Under the pieces are notes generated by a model. The model searched no databases, was not told where the DNA came from, and saw only the letters and a list, made by a program, of their open reading frames with translations. DNA of 64,000 nucleotides from Ruminococcaceae bacterium FB2012. Its GTDB lineage: Bacteria; Bacillota; Clostridia; Oscillospirales; Ruminococcaceae. Below, one piece after another: positions 33,231 to 40,935 of this stretch. Within the stretch, counting starts at the first letter, position 1. Each line of letters starts with the position of its first letter. The stretch is taken from assembly GCA_900104495.1 (NCBI GenBank), contig FMXS01000006.1:84271-148270 (forward strand). Reading direction: 5' to 3'. Position numbers and translations under genes: made by a program.

Positions 33231-35525
33231 TCATTCTATGCCTTTCAGTACGCCGACCATATCTATCCGCTTGATGCGGCGCGAGAACATGAAGCCTACC
33301 AGTATCGAGACGCCCATAACGAATGCCGCTGAGATGAAGTAGGCGAGGGGGCTTACATAGCACGGCCAGTCGATGTTGTCACCGTTTGAATCCATCATCG
33401 CCTGCAGAGCCATTCGTCCAAACGGCATACCGAGGAATACTCCGATTATCGACAGCCACAGATTCTGCGTGGAGATCAGCCGTCTTATGGCACCGCTCTT
33501 GAAGCCGATGACCTTGAGCGTTGCAAACTCCTTTTCACGCTCGTTGAAAGACAGATTTCCTGAGTTGTAAAGCACGACCACTATCAGCAGCGCTGCGAAG
33601 AAGATCATAAAATACACGAGCAGATTCATGACCTCCATGCTCTTGTCAAAGGCTGCGCGGAGGTCTGCCATATTGTGAACAGCCGACACGCAGTTATAGC
33701 TCTTTGCCTTGGAGCAGTCGTTCTTGGAGACGAGCATCGTCGGCTTGAATTCAAAGCCCTGTTTCTCGTAATCGCTGCGGAGCATCGAGATACCGATGAC
33801 CGACGGGTGCCGCGAGATGAAGCCGATCTTGTTTTTGTTCCACACATTCCCGGAAGATGATTTCCAGTAAACGGTGTCGCCTTTTTTGAGACCCAGCTTA
33901 TCCGCCTGCTTCATCGTGAGGGCGACGGTGCCTTCTTCAAGGGGAGTAACATCAAGCTCTCTGTCGGAGACTCTGAACAGTCCCTTGCCCTCGGTAACGG
34001 TCAGCTTGCAGCTCACTATCTCGTCCGAGGTCGGGTGATCGCTCGCCGCCACGGAGATCATATCTCCGCCGATAAGTTCACCGTCTATCAGAGCTTCAAG
34101 CTCCTCGGCTTCGGAGAGAGTGCAGCTGTCCTTGAAGATCACCTGCTGTTCGTAGTTCTGTATGTCCTCAAAATACCATTTCTTAACATAGTCAACGGTG
34201 TCGTAGGCACCCATACCGAGGGACATTATCAGCATACCGAGCATAGTTCCCGCGCAGCCCATTACCGCGCGCAGCTTGGAGCGTGAGATATCCCTGAGAT
34301 TGTATCTTGCATTGAAGCCGAGCTTGTTCCAGAAAGGAAGACGCTCGAAGATGCAGGGCTTGGCGGTCTTTGCCGCAGCGGGGCGCAGAGCCTCCGAGGG
34401 GTGTATTTTCAATATCTGACGGCAGCTTAAAAATGCCGCTCCCGCGCACACCGCGACTATCGCCGCCGAGAGGATAATGCTCTTGAAGTCGTACCCTGCT
34501 TTCCAATCGGGTACGGTGTAGAACTCGCTGAACATATTGACCATCATCCGACCGAAGGTGAAAATGCCGAGGACGATGCCCACCGCGCATCCCAGAGCTG
34601 AAAGCAGTACGCTGAAGCTGAGATAGTGGGTCATTATGCGGCGATTCTTCATTCCGAGGGCATTGAGCGTGCCTATCTGCGTGCGCTGCTGCGCTACCAT
34701 TCGTTTCATCGTTGTGGTGATGACCAGCACCGCTATCGCCACGAACACTCCAGAGAAGATATAGGAAAAGCTGTCGTGCTGTGCAAGCTCGTCTGTCAGG
34801 CGGTTGTAGCCGTCGATGCTCTTTCTGTCGGCAAGATAGGCGTACTCGCCGTTCAGAGCTTTTGAGATATCGCTTTCAAGTTTCAGCGGGTCGCCCTCGC
34901 AGGTGAACACAAGCTCGTTGAACTGACGGAGTTCTTCGGGCAGTGCGTTTAAAGACATATACGCCATACCGATGTTGTGAAAATCGGTGTCTGCATCAGT
35001 AGAGGCGCAGGCGAATTCATACTCGGGTGTGGTGATGAGACCTTTGATCTCTTTTTCTATATCCTGCCCCATAACGTGAGCTGTGAAGCGGTCGCCCACA
35101 TTCAGTTTCCACGCATCCGCAAACTTGAAAAACAGCCAGACACCTTCGGTGTCGGAGGGGTCGTAATCGGCTCCTTTTATTGTGTAGGGTCTGGTAACTT
35201 TCTGGTCGTTCTGGAAATAGCAGTAAAGCTCTGCTGAGTTATATTTCTCGTCTGCCTTGCCGAGCATCTCTATCCTTTGCTGAACATCCTTTACGCCCGA
35301 TACCGAGGCGAGCTTTTCTGCTTTGCTGTCGTTCATATCCGCACCGTAGAGCCAGCCGTCCGAAAAGTTCGATTTTTCATCGAATGCCTCACGCGCTTGT
35401 GTGCCGCCGAGGACATTTGCCTGAAATCCCGTGTAGCACCACAGTGCCACTGCGGAGAGGATAAATATCGAAAAGAACTGCGCGAAGTTGTTTTTCAGAT
35501 CACGCAGCATTTTGCGTTTAAGCAT
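33231..35525 (-). CDS. ABC transporter permease, FtsX/MacB family
   Basis: About 764 residues from the ATG at 35525 (a GTG at 35534 lies too near the GGAGGG site). It has a first membrane span (about 16-36), outer domain, three spans of the first FtsX domain (about 255-370), a span near 425-445, a second outer domain, and three C-terminal spans (about 635-755) ending 'RRIKRIDMVGVLKGIE', a typical FtsX ending. It pairs with the ATPase just upstream (18 bases). It is shorter than the 904-residue permease at 14968 and lacks its coiled-coil insertion. Confidence 0.9.
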   Translation of the reverse strand: MLKRKMLRDLKNNFAQFFSIFILSAVALWCYTGFQANVLGGTQAREAFDEKSNFSDGWLYGADMNDSKAEKLASVSGVKDVQQRIEMLGKADEKYNSAELYCYFQNDQKVTRPYTIKGADYDPSDTEGVWLFFKFADAWKLNVGDRFTAHVMGQDIEKEIKGLITTPEYEFACASTDADTDFHNIGMAYMSLNALPEELRQFNELVFTCEGDPLKLESDISKALNGEYAYLADRKSIDGYNRLTDELAQHDSFSYIFSGVFVAIAVLVITTTMKRMVAQQRTQIGTLNALGMKNRRIMTHYLSFSVLLSALGCAVGIVLGIFTFGRMMVNMFSEFYTVPDWKAGYDFKSIILSAAIVAVCAGAAFLSCRQILKIHPSEALRPAAAKTAKPCIFERLPFWNKLGFNARYNLRDISRSKLRAVMGCAGTMLGMLIMSLGMGAYDTVDYVKKWYFEDIQNYEQQVIFKDSCTLSEAEELEALIDGELIGGDMISVAASDHPTSDEIVSCKLTVTEGKGLFRVSDRELDVTPLEEGTVALTMKQADKLGLKKGDTVYWKSSSGNVWNKNKIGFISRHPSVIGISMLRSDYEKQGFEFKPTMLVSKNDCSKAKSYNCVSAVHNMADLRAAFDKSMEVMNLLVYFMIFFAALLIVVVLYNSGNLSFNEREKEFATLKVIGFKSGAIRRLISTQNLWLSIIGVFLGMPFGRMALQAMMDSNGDNIDWPCYVSPLAYFISAAFVMGVSILVGFMFSRRIKRIDMVGVLKGIE

Positions 35526-35543
35526 ACCGAACACCGCCCTCCG

Positions 35544-36251
35544 TTACCACTCGATCTCGTGTACCGAAAGCGGTTCGTCGTTGGTCTTGATCGACTTGAT
35601 CTTTCCGTTTCGCATATGTATTACCTTGTTGGCACACTTGGCAATGTCGGCATTGTGCGTAACGAGGATGACCGTCTGCCCATCCTCGGTGGAGAGCTTC
35701 TGAAGCATATCGAGGACGATCAAGCCTGTTTCGGAATCGAGGGCTCCCGTGGGCTCGTCACCGAGGATGATCTTCGGCTTTTTGGCGAGGGCTCTTGCTA
35801 TCGAAACCCTCTGCTGCTGACCGCCCGACATCTGCGCGGGGAACTTGTTTTTCTGATCCGAGAGCCCGACCTTGTCGAGCATCTCTCCCGCATCGAGAGC
35901 ATCCTTTTTTATGTCCTTTACGAGAGCAACGTTCTCAAATGCCGTGAGGCCGGGTATCAGGTTGTAAAACTGAAAGATAAAGCCTATCGTATCGGCGCGG
36001 TACTCGGAGAGCTTTTTGTCGTTCATAGCCGAGACCTCCTCGCCCCCGACGATGACAGTTCCCTCGGTGGGCTTGTCCATTCCGCCCAGCATATTCAGCA
36101 CCGTGGATTTTCCCGCACCTGAGCGCCCGAGTATCACCACGAACTCGCCTTCGTCTATCGTAAAGCTGACGTGATCCACCGCCGTCTGCATGCCGTCACC
36201 CTTGCCGTAGGTCTTGACTACGTCCTTGAATTCTACTGCTGTCTTTCCCAT
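35544..36251 (-). CDS. ABC transporter ATP-binding protein, MacB/LolD type
   Basis: The 235-residue ATPase has Walker A GRSGAGKST (about 41-49), 'IFQFYNLIPGLTAFENV', signature MSGGQQQRVS, Walker B IILGDEPTGALDSE and VTHNAD. It is first in a unit of four genes ending with the methyltransferase at 31427. Two GTTAG-type palindromes lie 22 and 57 bases upstream. Close in type to the ATPase at 14266-14967. Confidence 0.93.
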   Translation of the reverse strand: MGKTAVEFKDVVKTYGKGDGMQTAVDHVSFTIDEGEFVVILGRSGAGKSTVLNMLGGMDKPTEGTVIVGGEEVSAMNDKKLSEYRADTIGFIFQFYNLIPGLTAFENVALVKDIKKDALDAGEMLDKVGLSDQKNKFPAQMSGGQQQRVSIARALAKKPKIILGDEPTGALDSETGLIVLDMLQKLSTEDGQTVILVTHNADIAKCANKVIHMRNGKIKSIKTNDEPLSVHEIEW

Positions 36252-36272
36252 TTTGTTCCCTCCGTATATCTG

Positions 36273-36323
36273 ATTAGCCGCAGCTAACTGATTGACATTG
36301 ATAATGGGTTAGCGCACACTAAC
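36273..36323 (-). promoter_or_regulatory. Two GTTAG-type operators upstream of the ABC/esterase/methyltransferase unit
   Basis: ATTAG-CCGCAG-CTAAC at 36273-36288 and GTTAG-CGCACA-CTAAC at 36308-36323, with TTGACA-like and CATTAT sequence between them on either strand. No clean -35/-10 pair was assigned. Confidence 0.6.
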
Positions 36324-36471
36324 CCAAAATCAGCATACCACCTAAACGTCAAAATGTCAAGAAGGAAAAAGCAGGTTTGGATATATGCACAATTACTCGG
36401 TGTTTACCGAAAAATTATTGTTTTTCTTTCCGTAACGGATTGCGTCACAAGTGATCTTTTCAAAAAAAGGC

Positions 36472-36524
36472 TTGACAGACGGAAAGTTTTCTGATATAAT
36501 AATATATGGTTAGCATATGCTAAC
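36472..36524 (+). promoter_or_regulatory. Consensus promoter with perfect GTTAGCATATGCTAAC operator, ahead of enolase
   Basis: TTGACA (36472-36477), exactly 17 bases, TATAAT (36495-36500): a perfect sigma-A promoter. A perfect 16-base palindrome (36509-36524) covers the start region. Such a strong promoter under a tight operator fits a repressible gene. A leader of about 150 bases follows, with CAGGCTCC (36540-36547) able to pair with GGGGCCTG (36579-36586). Confidence 0.75.
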
Positions 36525-36678
36525 TGCGAATAGATCAAGCAGGCTCCTTTCGATTTAGTGCGAAATATCGGAATACACGGGGCCTGTGAGTCAATAATGT
36601 GATATATGCCGGAAAGACAGATCATGTACGGCATACCACGTTAAATAAATGCCCTATCAGGCGGATTGGAGAACAGTT

Positions 36679-37980
36679 ATGGATTATTTGGAGATCGAAA
36701 AAGTAGTGGGACGAGAGATCCTCGATTCGAGAGGAAACCCCACAGTTGAGGCAGAGGTAACACTTGCCGACGGCACTGTTGCAAGAGGCACCGCTCCCAG
36801 CGGAGCATCGACGGGTGAGTTTGAGGCTCTGGAGCTTCGTGACGGAGACAAGGGAAGATACCTCGGAAAGGGTGTTCAAAAGGCAGTCGAGAACATCAAC
36901 ACAGTAATTGCCGAGACTATCACCGGGATGGACGCATCCGATATCTATGCCATTGATGCGGCGATGATAAAGGCTGATGGCACAAAGGATAAGTCGAAGC
37001 TGGGCGCCAACGCTATCCTTGCGGTATCTATCGCCTGCGCGAGAGCAGCAGCGACTTCCCTCGACATACCGCTTTACAGATTTTTAGGCGGCATACAGGG
37101 CACAAAGCTCCCCGTGCCGATGATGAATATTTTAAACGGCGGTGCTCACGCTGACAGCGCAGTTGACACACAGGAATTTATGATAATGCCTGTGGGTGCT
37201 CCGACATTCAAAGAGGGTCTGCGCTGGTGTGCGGAGGTCTTCCACAACCTCAAGGCTCTGCTCAAGGCTATGGGCGATGTTACCGCGGTCGGTGACGAAG
37301 GCGGCTTTGCTCCGAACTCCCTGAAGAGCGACGAGGAGGCTATCGAGAAGATCCTTGAAGCGATCAAGGCGGCAGGCTTCGAGCCCGGCAAGGATTTCAT
37401 GATCGCAATGGATGCTGCTTCCTCAGAGTGGAAGAGCGAAAAGGGCAAGGGCTTCTACAAGCAGCCCAAGAGCGGCAGGGAGTTCACCTCAGACGAACTC
37501 ATCGCTCACTGGGAGGCACTTGTTGACAAGTATCCGATCATCTCTATCGAGGACGGTCTTGACGAAGAGGACTGGGACGGCTGGGTAAAGATGACCAAGC
37601 AGATCGGTCACAAAGTCCAGCTCGTGGGCGACGATCTTTTCGTTACCAACACCGAGAGACTTGCCAAGGGCATCAGCCTTGGAGCAGGCAATTCGATCCT
37701 TATCAAGCTCAATCAGATCGGTTCTGTTTCCGAGACTCTTGAGGCTATCAAAATGGCACACAAGGCAGGCTATACAGCTATCTCGTCGCACCGTTCGGGC
37801 GAGACCGCAGACACGACTATCGCCGATCTTGCGGTAGCTCTCAACACTTGCCAGATCAAGACGGGCGCACCCAGCCGTTCGGAGAGAGTTGCCAAGTACA
37901 ACCAGCTCCTGCGCATCGAGGAGCAGCTCGGAGCTTCCGCCTGCTATCCGCAGATGAGTGCTTTCAACGTGAAAAAATAA
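36679..37980 (+). CDS. eno: Enolase (phosphopyruvate hydratase)
   Basis: 433 residues from the ATG at 36679 (TTGGAG upstream). Interconverts 2-phosphoglycerate and phosphoenolpyruvate in glycolysis. Seen are the N-terminal 'REILDSRGNPTVE', the mobile loop 'SGASTGEFEALELRDGD', 'HADSAVDTQEFMIMPVGA', the metal ligands in 'IAMDAA', 'SIEDGLDEEDW' and 'LVGDDLFVTN', the catalytic lysine in 'ILIKLNQIGS', and the signature 'SHRSGETADTTIADLAV'. Full length with all catalytic residues. It is odd that a housekeeping gene sits alone between exporter genes and a mobile region and behind a GTTAG-type operator; a second enolase elsewhere in the genome is possible. Confidence 0.97.
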   Translation: MDYLEIEKVVGREILDSRGNPTVEAEVTLADGTVARGTAPSGASTGEFEALELRDGDKGRYLGKGVQKAVENINTVIAETITGMDASDIYAIDAAMIKADGTKDKSKLGANAILAVSIACARAAATSLDIPLYRFLGGIQGTKLPVPMMNILNGGAHADSAVDTQEFMIMPVGAPTFKEGLRWCAEVFHNLKALLKAMGDVTAVGDEGGFAPNSLKSDEEAIEKILEAIKAAGFEPGKDFMIAMDAASSEWKSEKGKGFYKQPKSGREFTSDELIAHWEALVDKYPIISIEDGLDEEDWDGWVKMTKQIGHKVQLVGDDLFVTNTERLAKGISLGAGNSILIKLNQIGSVSETLEAIKMAHKAGYTAISSHRSGETADTTIADLAVALNTCQIKTGAPSRSERVAKYNQLLRIEEQLGASACYPQMSAFNVKK

Positions 37981-37996
37981 GATCTCAGATCCGTGT

Positions 37997-38026
37997 AAAA
38001 AGAAGTCGGGAGACCGGCTTCTTTTT
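37997..38026 (+). terminator. Terminator of enolase gene
   Basis: AAAAAGAAGTCGG pairs (one wobble) with CCGGCTTCTTTTT around a GAGA-type loop, 16 bases after the stop. Confidence 0.85.
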
Positions 38027-38353
38027 GTGCGGACCGGCTTATGTAAAAAAGGAGAATATGAGATTAGCTTTCTCCTGAATATTGATGTTTGTCTGCTTCT
38101 GCAAAGAATTGATCGACATATTCTCACTCCTTAATATATATCCTAATAAATCATACCACATTTCTTTCTATTTTGCGCTATCATTTTTTGGACACATGAC
38201 TTTTGATGCGTAGAAAAAGCATTATATTTTTTGTGCAAATTAACCAAGCGACATAGAAATTTTTAATACAGAATACTATGAAATATTTCTATTGTTCTTC
38301 CTGACATTCCTGATCTTTTCATTCAATATCCCAAAATTCATTTTGGAATATGC
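38027..38353. other. Intergenic region without recognisable gene
   Basis: AT-rich stretch after the enolase terminator. No reading frame with binding site, RNA gene or strong promoter was recognised. It may contain the outer border of the integrative element to the right. Confidence 0.5.
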
Positions 38354-38383
38354 AAAAAGGCGAGCTCTGCGGCTCGCCCCTTT
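38354..38383. terminator. Bidirectional terminator
   Basis: GGCGAGC (38359-38365) pairs with GCTCGCC (38372-38378), with an A5 run before and T5 run after. On the minus strand it ends the small-gene cluster at 38391-39404. Confidence 0.85.
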
Positions 38384-38390
38384 TTGTTTG

Positions 38391-38582
38391 TCAATCATCT
38401 CCTCTGAGACTTCTTTTAATAGCAATCATACGATGAACCAATGCTTTGTTTTTTTCTTCGTCATCGGAGCTTATCAATTCGCCTTCATCATCATACCGAG
38501 AGAATATCGTTATGAGCTCGTTCTGATAACTCTCATTTAAGAAATCCGAATCTAAATCCATATCGTCAAAATAGTCGTTCAT
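38391..38582 (-). CDS. Small acidic protein of unknown function
   Basis: A 63-residue frame from the ATG at 38582, which has AAGGAGG 7 bases upstream. It is rich in Asp/Glu at the start ('NDYFDDMDLDSDFLNESY') and ends basic ('AIKRSLRGDD'). No family recognised. It follows the 38599-38994 gene by 16 bases and precedes a terminator, so it is the last gene of that unit. Confidence 0.6.
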   Translation of the reverse strand: MNDYFDDMDLDSDFLNESYQNELITIFSRYDDEGELISSDDEEKNKALVHRMIAIKRSLRGDD

Positions 38583-38598
38583 TGGTACCACCTCCTTT

Positions 38599-38994
38599 TT
38601 AATCGTCGTCATCCTCATCGTCAATGTGATAAACGATGTTCCCACCGTCCAGAGTTAGCACTGTAATCTCTTTACAGTATTCAATTGCACGCTTGACCTG
38701 TATGTTGTCGCCGCCGTACATCTCGTAATAAACACCTTTCACATCAACAAATTGAAGGCCGTCAAGTCCTTTGCTTTGACAATAATCCTTGACAAAATGA
38801 AGAAATTTCTCGCTGGCGATATTTGTAAAATAATATCTTTCTACGCCTGCTTTCTGTGCTTGTGTTTTCCTCAGGATAAGGGTGTCATCTATCACCTTTG
38901 CCTCGATCATATCGTTCAAGGCGTTATGGTAAATCCCGAATAAACCAATCACGTGCGCTATTTTTCCAACAAAATAAATCAAATTCATCCGCAT
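38599..38994 (-). CDS. Unknown protein, member of a local three-copy family
   Basis: The 131-residue product has an opening hydrophobic stretch 'NLIYFVGKIAHVIGLFGIY' like its two relatives, 'RYYFTNIASEKFLHFVKDYC' and 'DVKGVYYEMYGGDNIQVKRAIEYC', and an acidic tail of DEDDDD. The relatives at 39042-39404 and 40391-40747 share the order 'Y-L-L-G-F-E ... V-L-x-P ... R-Y-F-x-x-[IL]-S-D-P-x-[FL]-K ... E-L-x-G-[VC]-Y-Y'. No known fold or catalytic motif was seen. Binding site GGAGG before the ATG. Confidence 0.65.
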   Translation of the reverse strand: MRMNLIYFVGKIAHVIGLFGIYHNALNDMIEAKVIDDTLILRKTQAQKAGVERYYFTNIASEKFLHFVKDYCQSKGLDGLQFVDVKGVYYEMYGGDNIQVKRAIEYCKEITVLTLDGGNIVYHIDDEDDDD

Positions 38995-39041
38995 TCCTCC
39001 CTATAAAATCAAGTATAGCAGCGCACTATACTATTAGTCTA

Positions 39042-39404
39042 TCAAATCACTCTGACGGGAACCTCATCTGTTTCCCTGAAATCGCAGCACATTTTGATCG
39101 CGTCCAGAATATTGATCGTCTGCGTCAGCTTGCTGTAATAGCATCCGTAAAGTTCGACAAAAGCCAGAACTTCATAATCACAACGATCAAAAGTTTCCAG
39201 CAGATAATCCTTGAAATCGGGATCGCTTATGTCGTTAAAATATCTCGTTTCCGCGTCATCGTCTTTTTCACCGGCAGGCGTCAAAACGATGGTGCCTTGA
39301 TTTTCGATCACTCCGATATACTTGATATCCGGGTCATAAAGGGCCTCAAAGCCCAAAAGATAAATCATTCCTCCAATAACAAAAATAAAATTCATAATTA
39401 TCAA
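39042..39404 (-). CDS. Unknown protein, member of a local three-copy family
   Basis: A 120-residue protein beginning 'NFIFVIGGMIYLLGFEALYD' and carrying 'IVLTPAGEKDDDAETRYFNDISDPDFKDYLLETFDRCDYEVLAFVELYGCYYSKL'. It is clearly related to 40391-40747 over its whole length. No enzyme motif. Its promoter region (minus strand, around 39473-39525) resembles the shared element upstream of the helicase gene, so it may belong to the same regulatory set. Confidence 0.65.
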   Translation of the reverse strand: MIIMNFIFVIGGMIYLLGFEALYDPDIKYIGVIENQGTIVLTPAGEKDDDAETRYFNDISDPDFKDYLLETFDRCDYEVLAFVELYGCYYSKLTQTINILDAIKMCCDFRETDEVPVRVI

Positions 39405-39472
39405 ACTCCTCTCTGTATTAAACTATTGCGCGCGCTGCTATACCGGAGACTGTTTTTTGTCTCCTATTACTC

Positions 39473-39525
39473 TTATAACAGAAAATTCTTGATTTAAAAA
39501 ATTTCTAATAGAAAAAATTAGTTTT
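39473..39525 (-). promoter_or_regulatory. Degenerate third copy of the T-run/CTGTTATAA promoter element
   Basis: On the minus strand a TTTTTTCTATTAGAAATTTT-type stretch is followed after 14 bases by CTGTTATAA (39481-39473). The exact element occurs at 42203-42256 and 46298-46351 with the same order and similar spacing. TGTTATAA reads as an extended -10. Confidence 0.5.
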
Positions 39526-39599
39526 TGGGGATTTTTTCAAGGTGGGGCAGCAATTTTTTGTTTAATTTTCAAAAAACGAATAATTATAGGCGTTTTTTA

Positions 39600-39720
39600 C
39601 ATCTCAAAGCCATTCAAAAACGGCGAAAATGGGGTGAAATAAGGTCGAAATGGGGTTGAAATGCAGGTGAGAGGTCATGTTGGGTCAAGATGAGGGTAGG
39701 AAAAGGGTAGGAAAAGGTCA
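39600..39720 (+). repeat. G-rich short direct repeats
   Basis: Phrases of the type 'aaaatggggtgaaat' and 'cgaaatggggttgaaat' are followed by GGGTAGGAAAA repeated twice at an 11-base period (about 39696-39717). The period and the phrase AAAAG-G-GTAGG resemble the AAAAGTGTAGG repeats just after the integrase gene (49774-49827), so this may be an arm-type site at the other end of that element. Confidence 0.4.
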
Positions 39721-39761
39721 TTACATCGGCTTGGTTTTCATATATACTCTCCTTTAAGAGC

Positions 39762-39994
39762 CTAAAACCAAATTGTTTTACCTTTTGGGCAAAAATGGGC
39801 TGTTTTTTTCAGATTTTGAATAAAAAACCATTCAAATATTGAATATTATTTCCAGTATTTTACAGAGTTCGTTTGGTTTTAGATTTTTATCGTCATTTTT
39901 GCGTTTTTTGGTTTTAGGCAAACCGCGTATCTGCGCGGTTTGCACGTTTTGGTTTTAGCGGACTAAAGCGTTTGGTTTTAGCGGGCTAAAGCGT
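39762..39994 (+). repeat. TTGGTTTTAG repeat cluster with hairpin
   Basis: TTGGTTTTAG occurs at 39873, 39908, 39949 and 39972, with an inverted copy at 39762. The last two are part of a 23-base tandem repeat (39949-39971 and 39972-39994, one mismatch). A perfect 10-base stem (GCAAACCGCG at 39918-39927, complement 39934-39943) sits in the middle. No gene lies in 39405-40054. This could be a protein-binding or maintenance site of the element. Confidence 0.6.
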
Positions 39995-40019
39995 CCGTGT
40001 TCTGCTGATAAAAATGATA

Positions 40020-40045
40020 CAAAAAAGCCCCGCCGAAGCGGGGCT
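40020..40045 (-). terminator. Terminator of the PemK/MazF-like gene unit
   Basis: On the minus strand AGCCCCGC (40045-40038), a UUCG loop, GCGGGGCT (40033-40026), then six T. It lies 10 bases after the stop at 40055. Confidence 0.9.
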
Positions 40046-40054
40046 CTGACAACA

Positions 40055-40363
40055 TCACTGAGTCTTTTTATTGATCCTTGCAAGCATTTGCGGATCAAGC
40101 TGTGCTAAGGGTACTCCGACGATACTATTCTTATCTATCGGTATAACTTTCCCGCAATCAGCAGAGACCTTTCTGCCGAGATCGCTTTCCGTTTTCTCGA
40201 CCATAACTGTGTGAAGATCTGAGCGATGATAGTGCGAAGTCCTCAGCGGCACTACCTTGATTTCAGGCGGCGTGGAAATCACCACCGCCGGACGGATGTG
40301 ATTATCCTTCATACCAGGGAACCGTATCCTTAAAACTTGGCCTTTTTGGATCCTAATTTTCAT
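40055..40363 (-). CDS. PemK/MazF-like toxin-family protein
   Basis: The 102-residue protein begins 'KGQVLRIRFPG' and has 'RPAVVISTPP', 'VVPLRTS' and 'CGKVIPIDKNSIVG', the order of strands found in PemK/MazF-type endoribonucleases (GDIVxVxF, RPxLVIS, PLTS). Family members cut mRNA and are held by a cognate antitoxin. No typical antitoxin gene adjoins: the preceding gene (40391-40747) belongs to an unknown family, so either it serves that role or the toxin is solitary. Binding site AGGAGG. Confidence 0.65.
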   Translation of the reverse strand: MKIRIQKGQVLRIRFPGMKDNHIRPAVVISTPPEIKVVPLRTSHYHRSDLHTVMVEKTESDLGRKVSADCGKVIPIDKNSIVGVPLAQLDPQMLARINKKTQ

Positions 40364-40390
40364 GTTTTTTCCTCCTCTTCATAAAATATT

Positions 40391-40747
40391 TTAGACGACC
40401 CGTATCATAACGGTGTCTTTTCCGTCGCTTCTCTTGCACATAGCGGTCAAAGCGCACAAAGTGAAATCTGTTGACTCAGGATCGTACAGGTAGTACACAC
40501 CTGACAGCTCTGTAAAAACCATTACGCTCCTACTGCGCTTGTCCAGCCACTCGATCAGCAGAGCTTTGAGTTTGGGATCGGACAGCCCGCTGAAATATGC
40601 GTATTTCTCGTTCTCGTACTCGAAATCACCTGTTGGCAGTATCACAAGTACCCCGTCAAAATCCCTGACTTTCAGTTCTTTCTCAGTTTGTAATGTTTCA
40701 AAACCGAGCAGATAGAGTTGGTTACTGTTTTTGTAAATAATGTTCAT
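40391..40747 (-). CDS. Unknown protein, member of a local three-copy family, ahead of PemK-like gene
   Basis: A 118-residue protein: 'NQLYLLGFETLQ', 'VLVILPTGDFEYENEKYAYFSGLSDPKLKALLIEWLDKRSRSVMVFTELSGVYYLYDPES'. It is related to 39042-39404 and, more remotely, 38599-38994. The gene is 27 bases upstream of the PemK-like gene and probably co-transcribed. Whether it neutralises that protein is unknown. AGGAGGAAG precedes the ATG. Confidence 0.65.
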   Translation of the reverse strand: MNIIYKNSNQLYLLGFETLQTEKELKVRDFDGVLVILPTGDFEYENEKYAYFSGLSDPKLKALLIEWLDKRSRSVMVFTELSGVYYLYDPESTDFTLCALTAMCKRSDGKDTVMIRVV

Positions 40748-40851
40748 GTTTTTCTTCCTCCTAAAAATTAAATTTCGTAGTTCAGTGATGTGTTTTCTCC
40801 ATTCATCAACTATACCCTACACTATATTTATAAACTAAAAGATTTAAGCAC

Positions 40852-40891
40852 AAAAAAAAGACCTCCTGCGGCTCTCATTGCCACAGGAGGT
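40852..40891 (-). terminator. Terminator of the zinc-finger gene at 40936
   Basis: On the minus strand ACCTCCTG (40891-40884) pairs with CAGGAGGT (40868-40861), followed by a T run (40859-40852). Confidence 0.88.
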
Positions 40892-40935
40892 AAATTGTTT
40901 ATTCAGGATTAATTGGGAAATACTGAACGGGAACG

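Noticed and set aside
36525..36678. Riboswitch in the enolase leader
   Set aside because: A short stem can form, but no known riboswitch motif was recognised and no terminator or anti-terminator pair was seen.
37489..38127. 212-codon minus-strand frame overlapping enolase
   Set aside because: Antisense to a highly conserved gene; composition typical of a shadow frame.
39762..39994. CRISPR array
   Set aside because: Repeats are 10-23 bases with irregular gaps and no cas genes are in the window.
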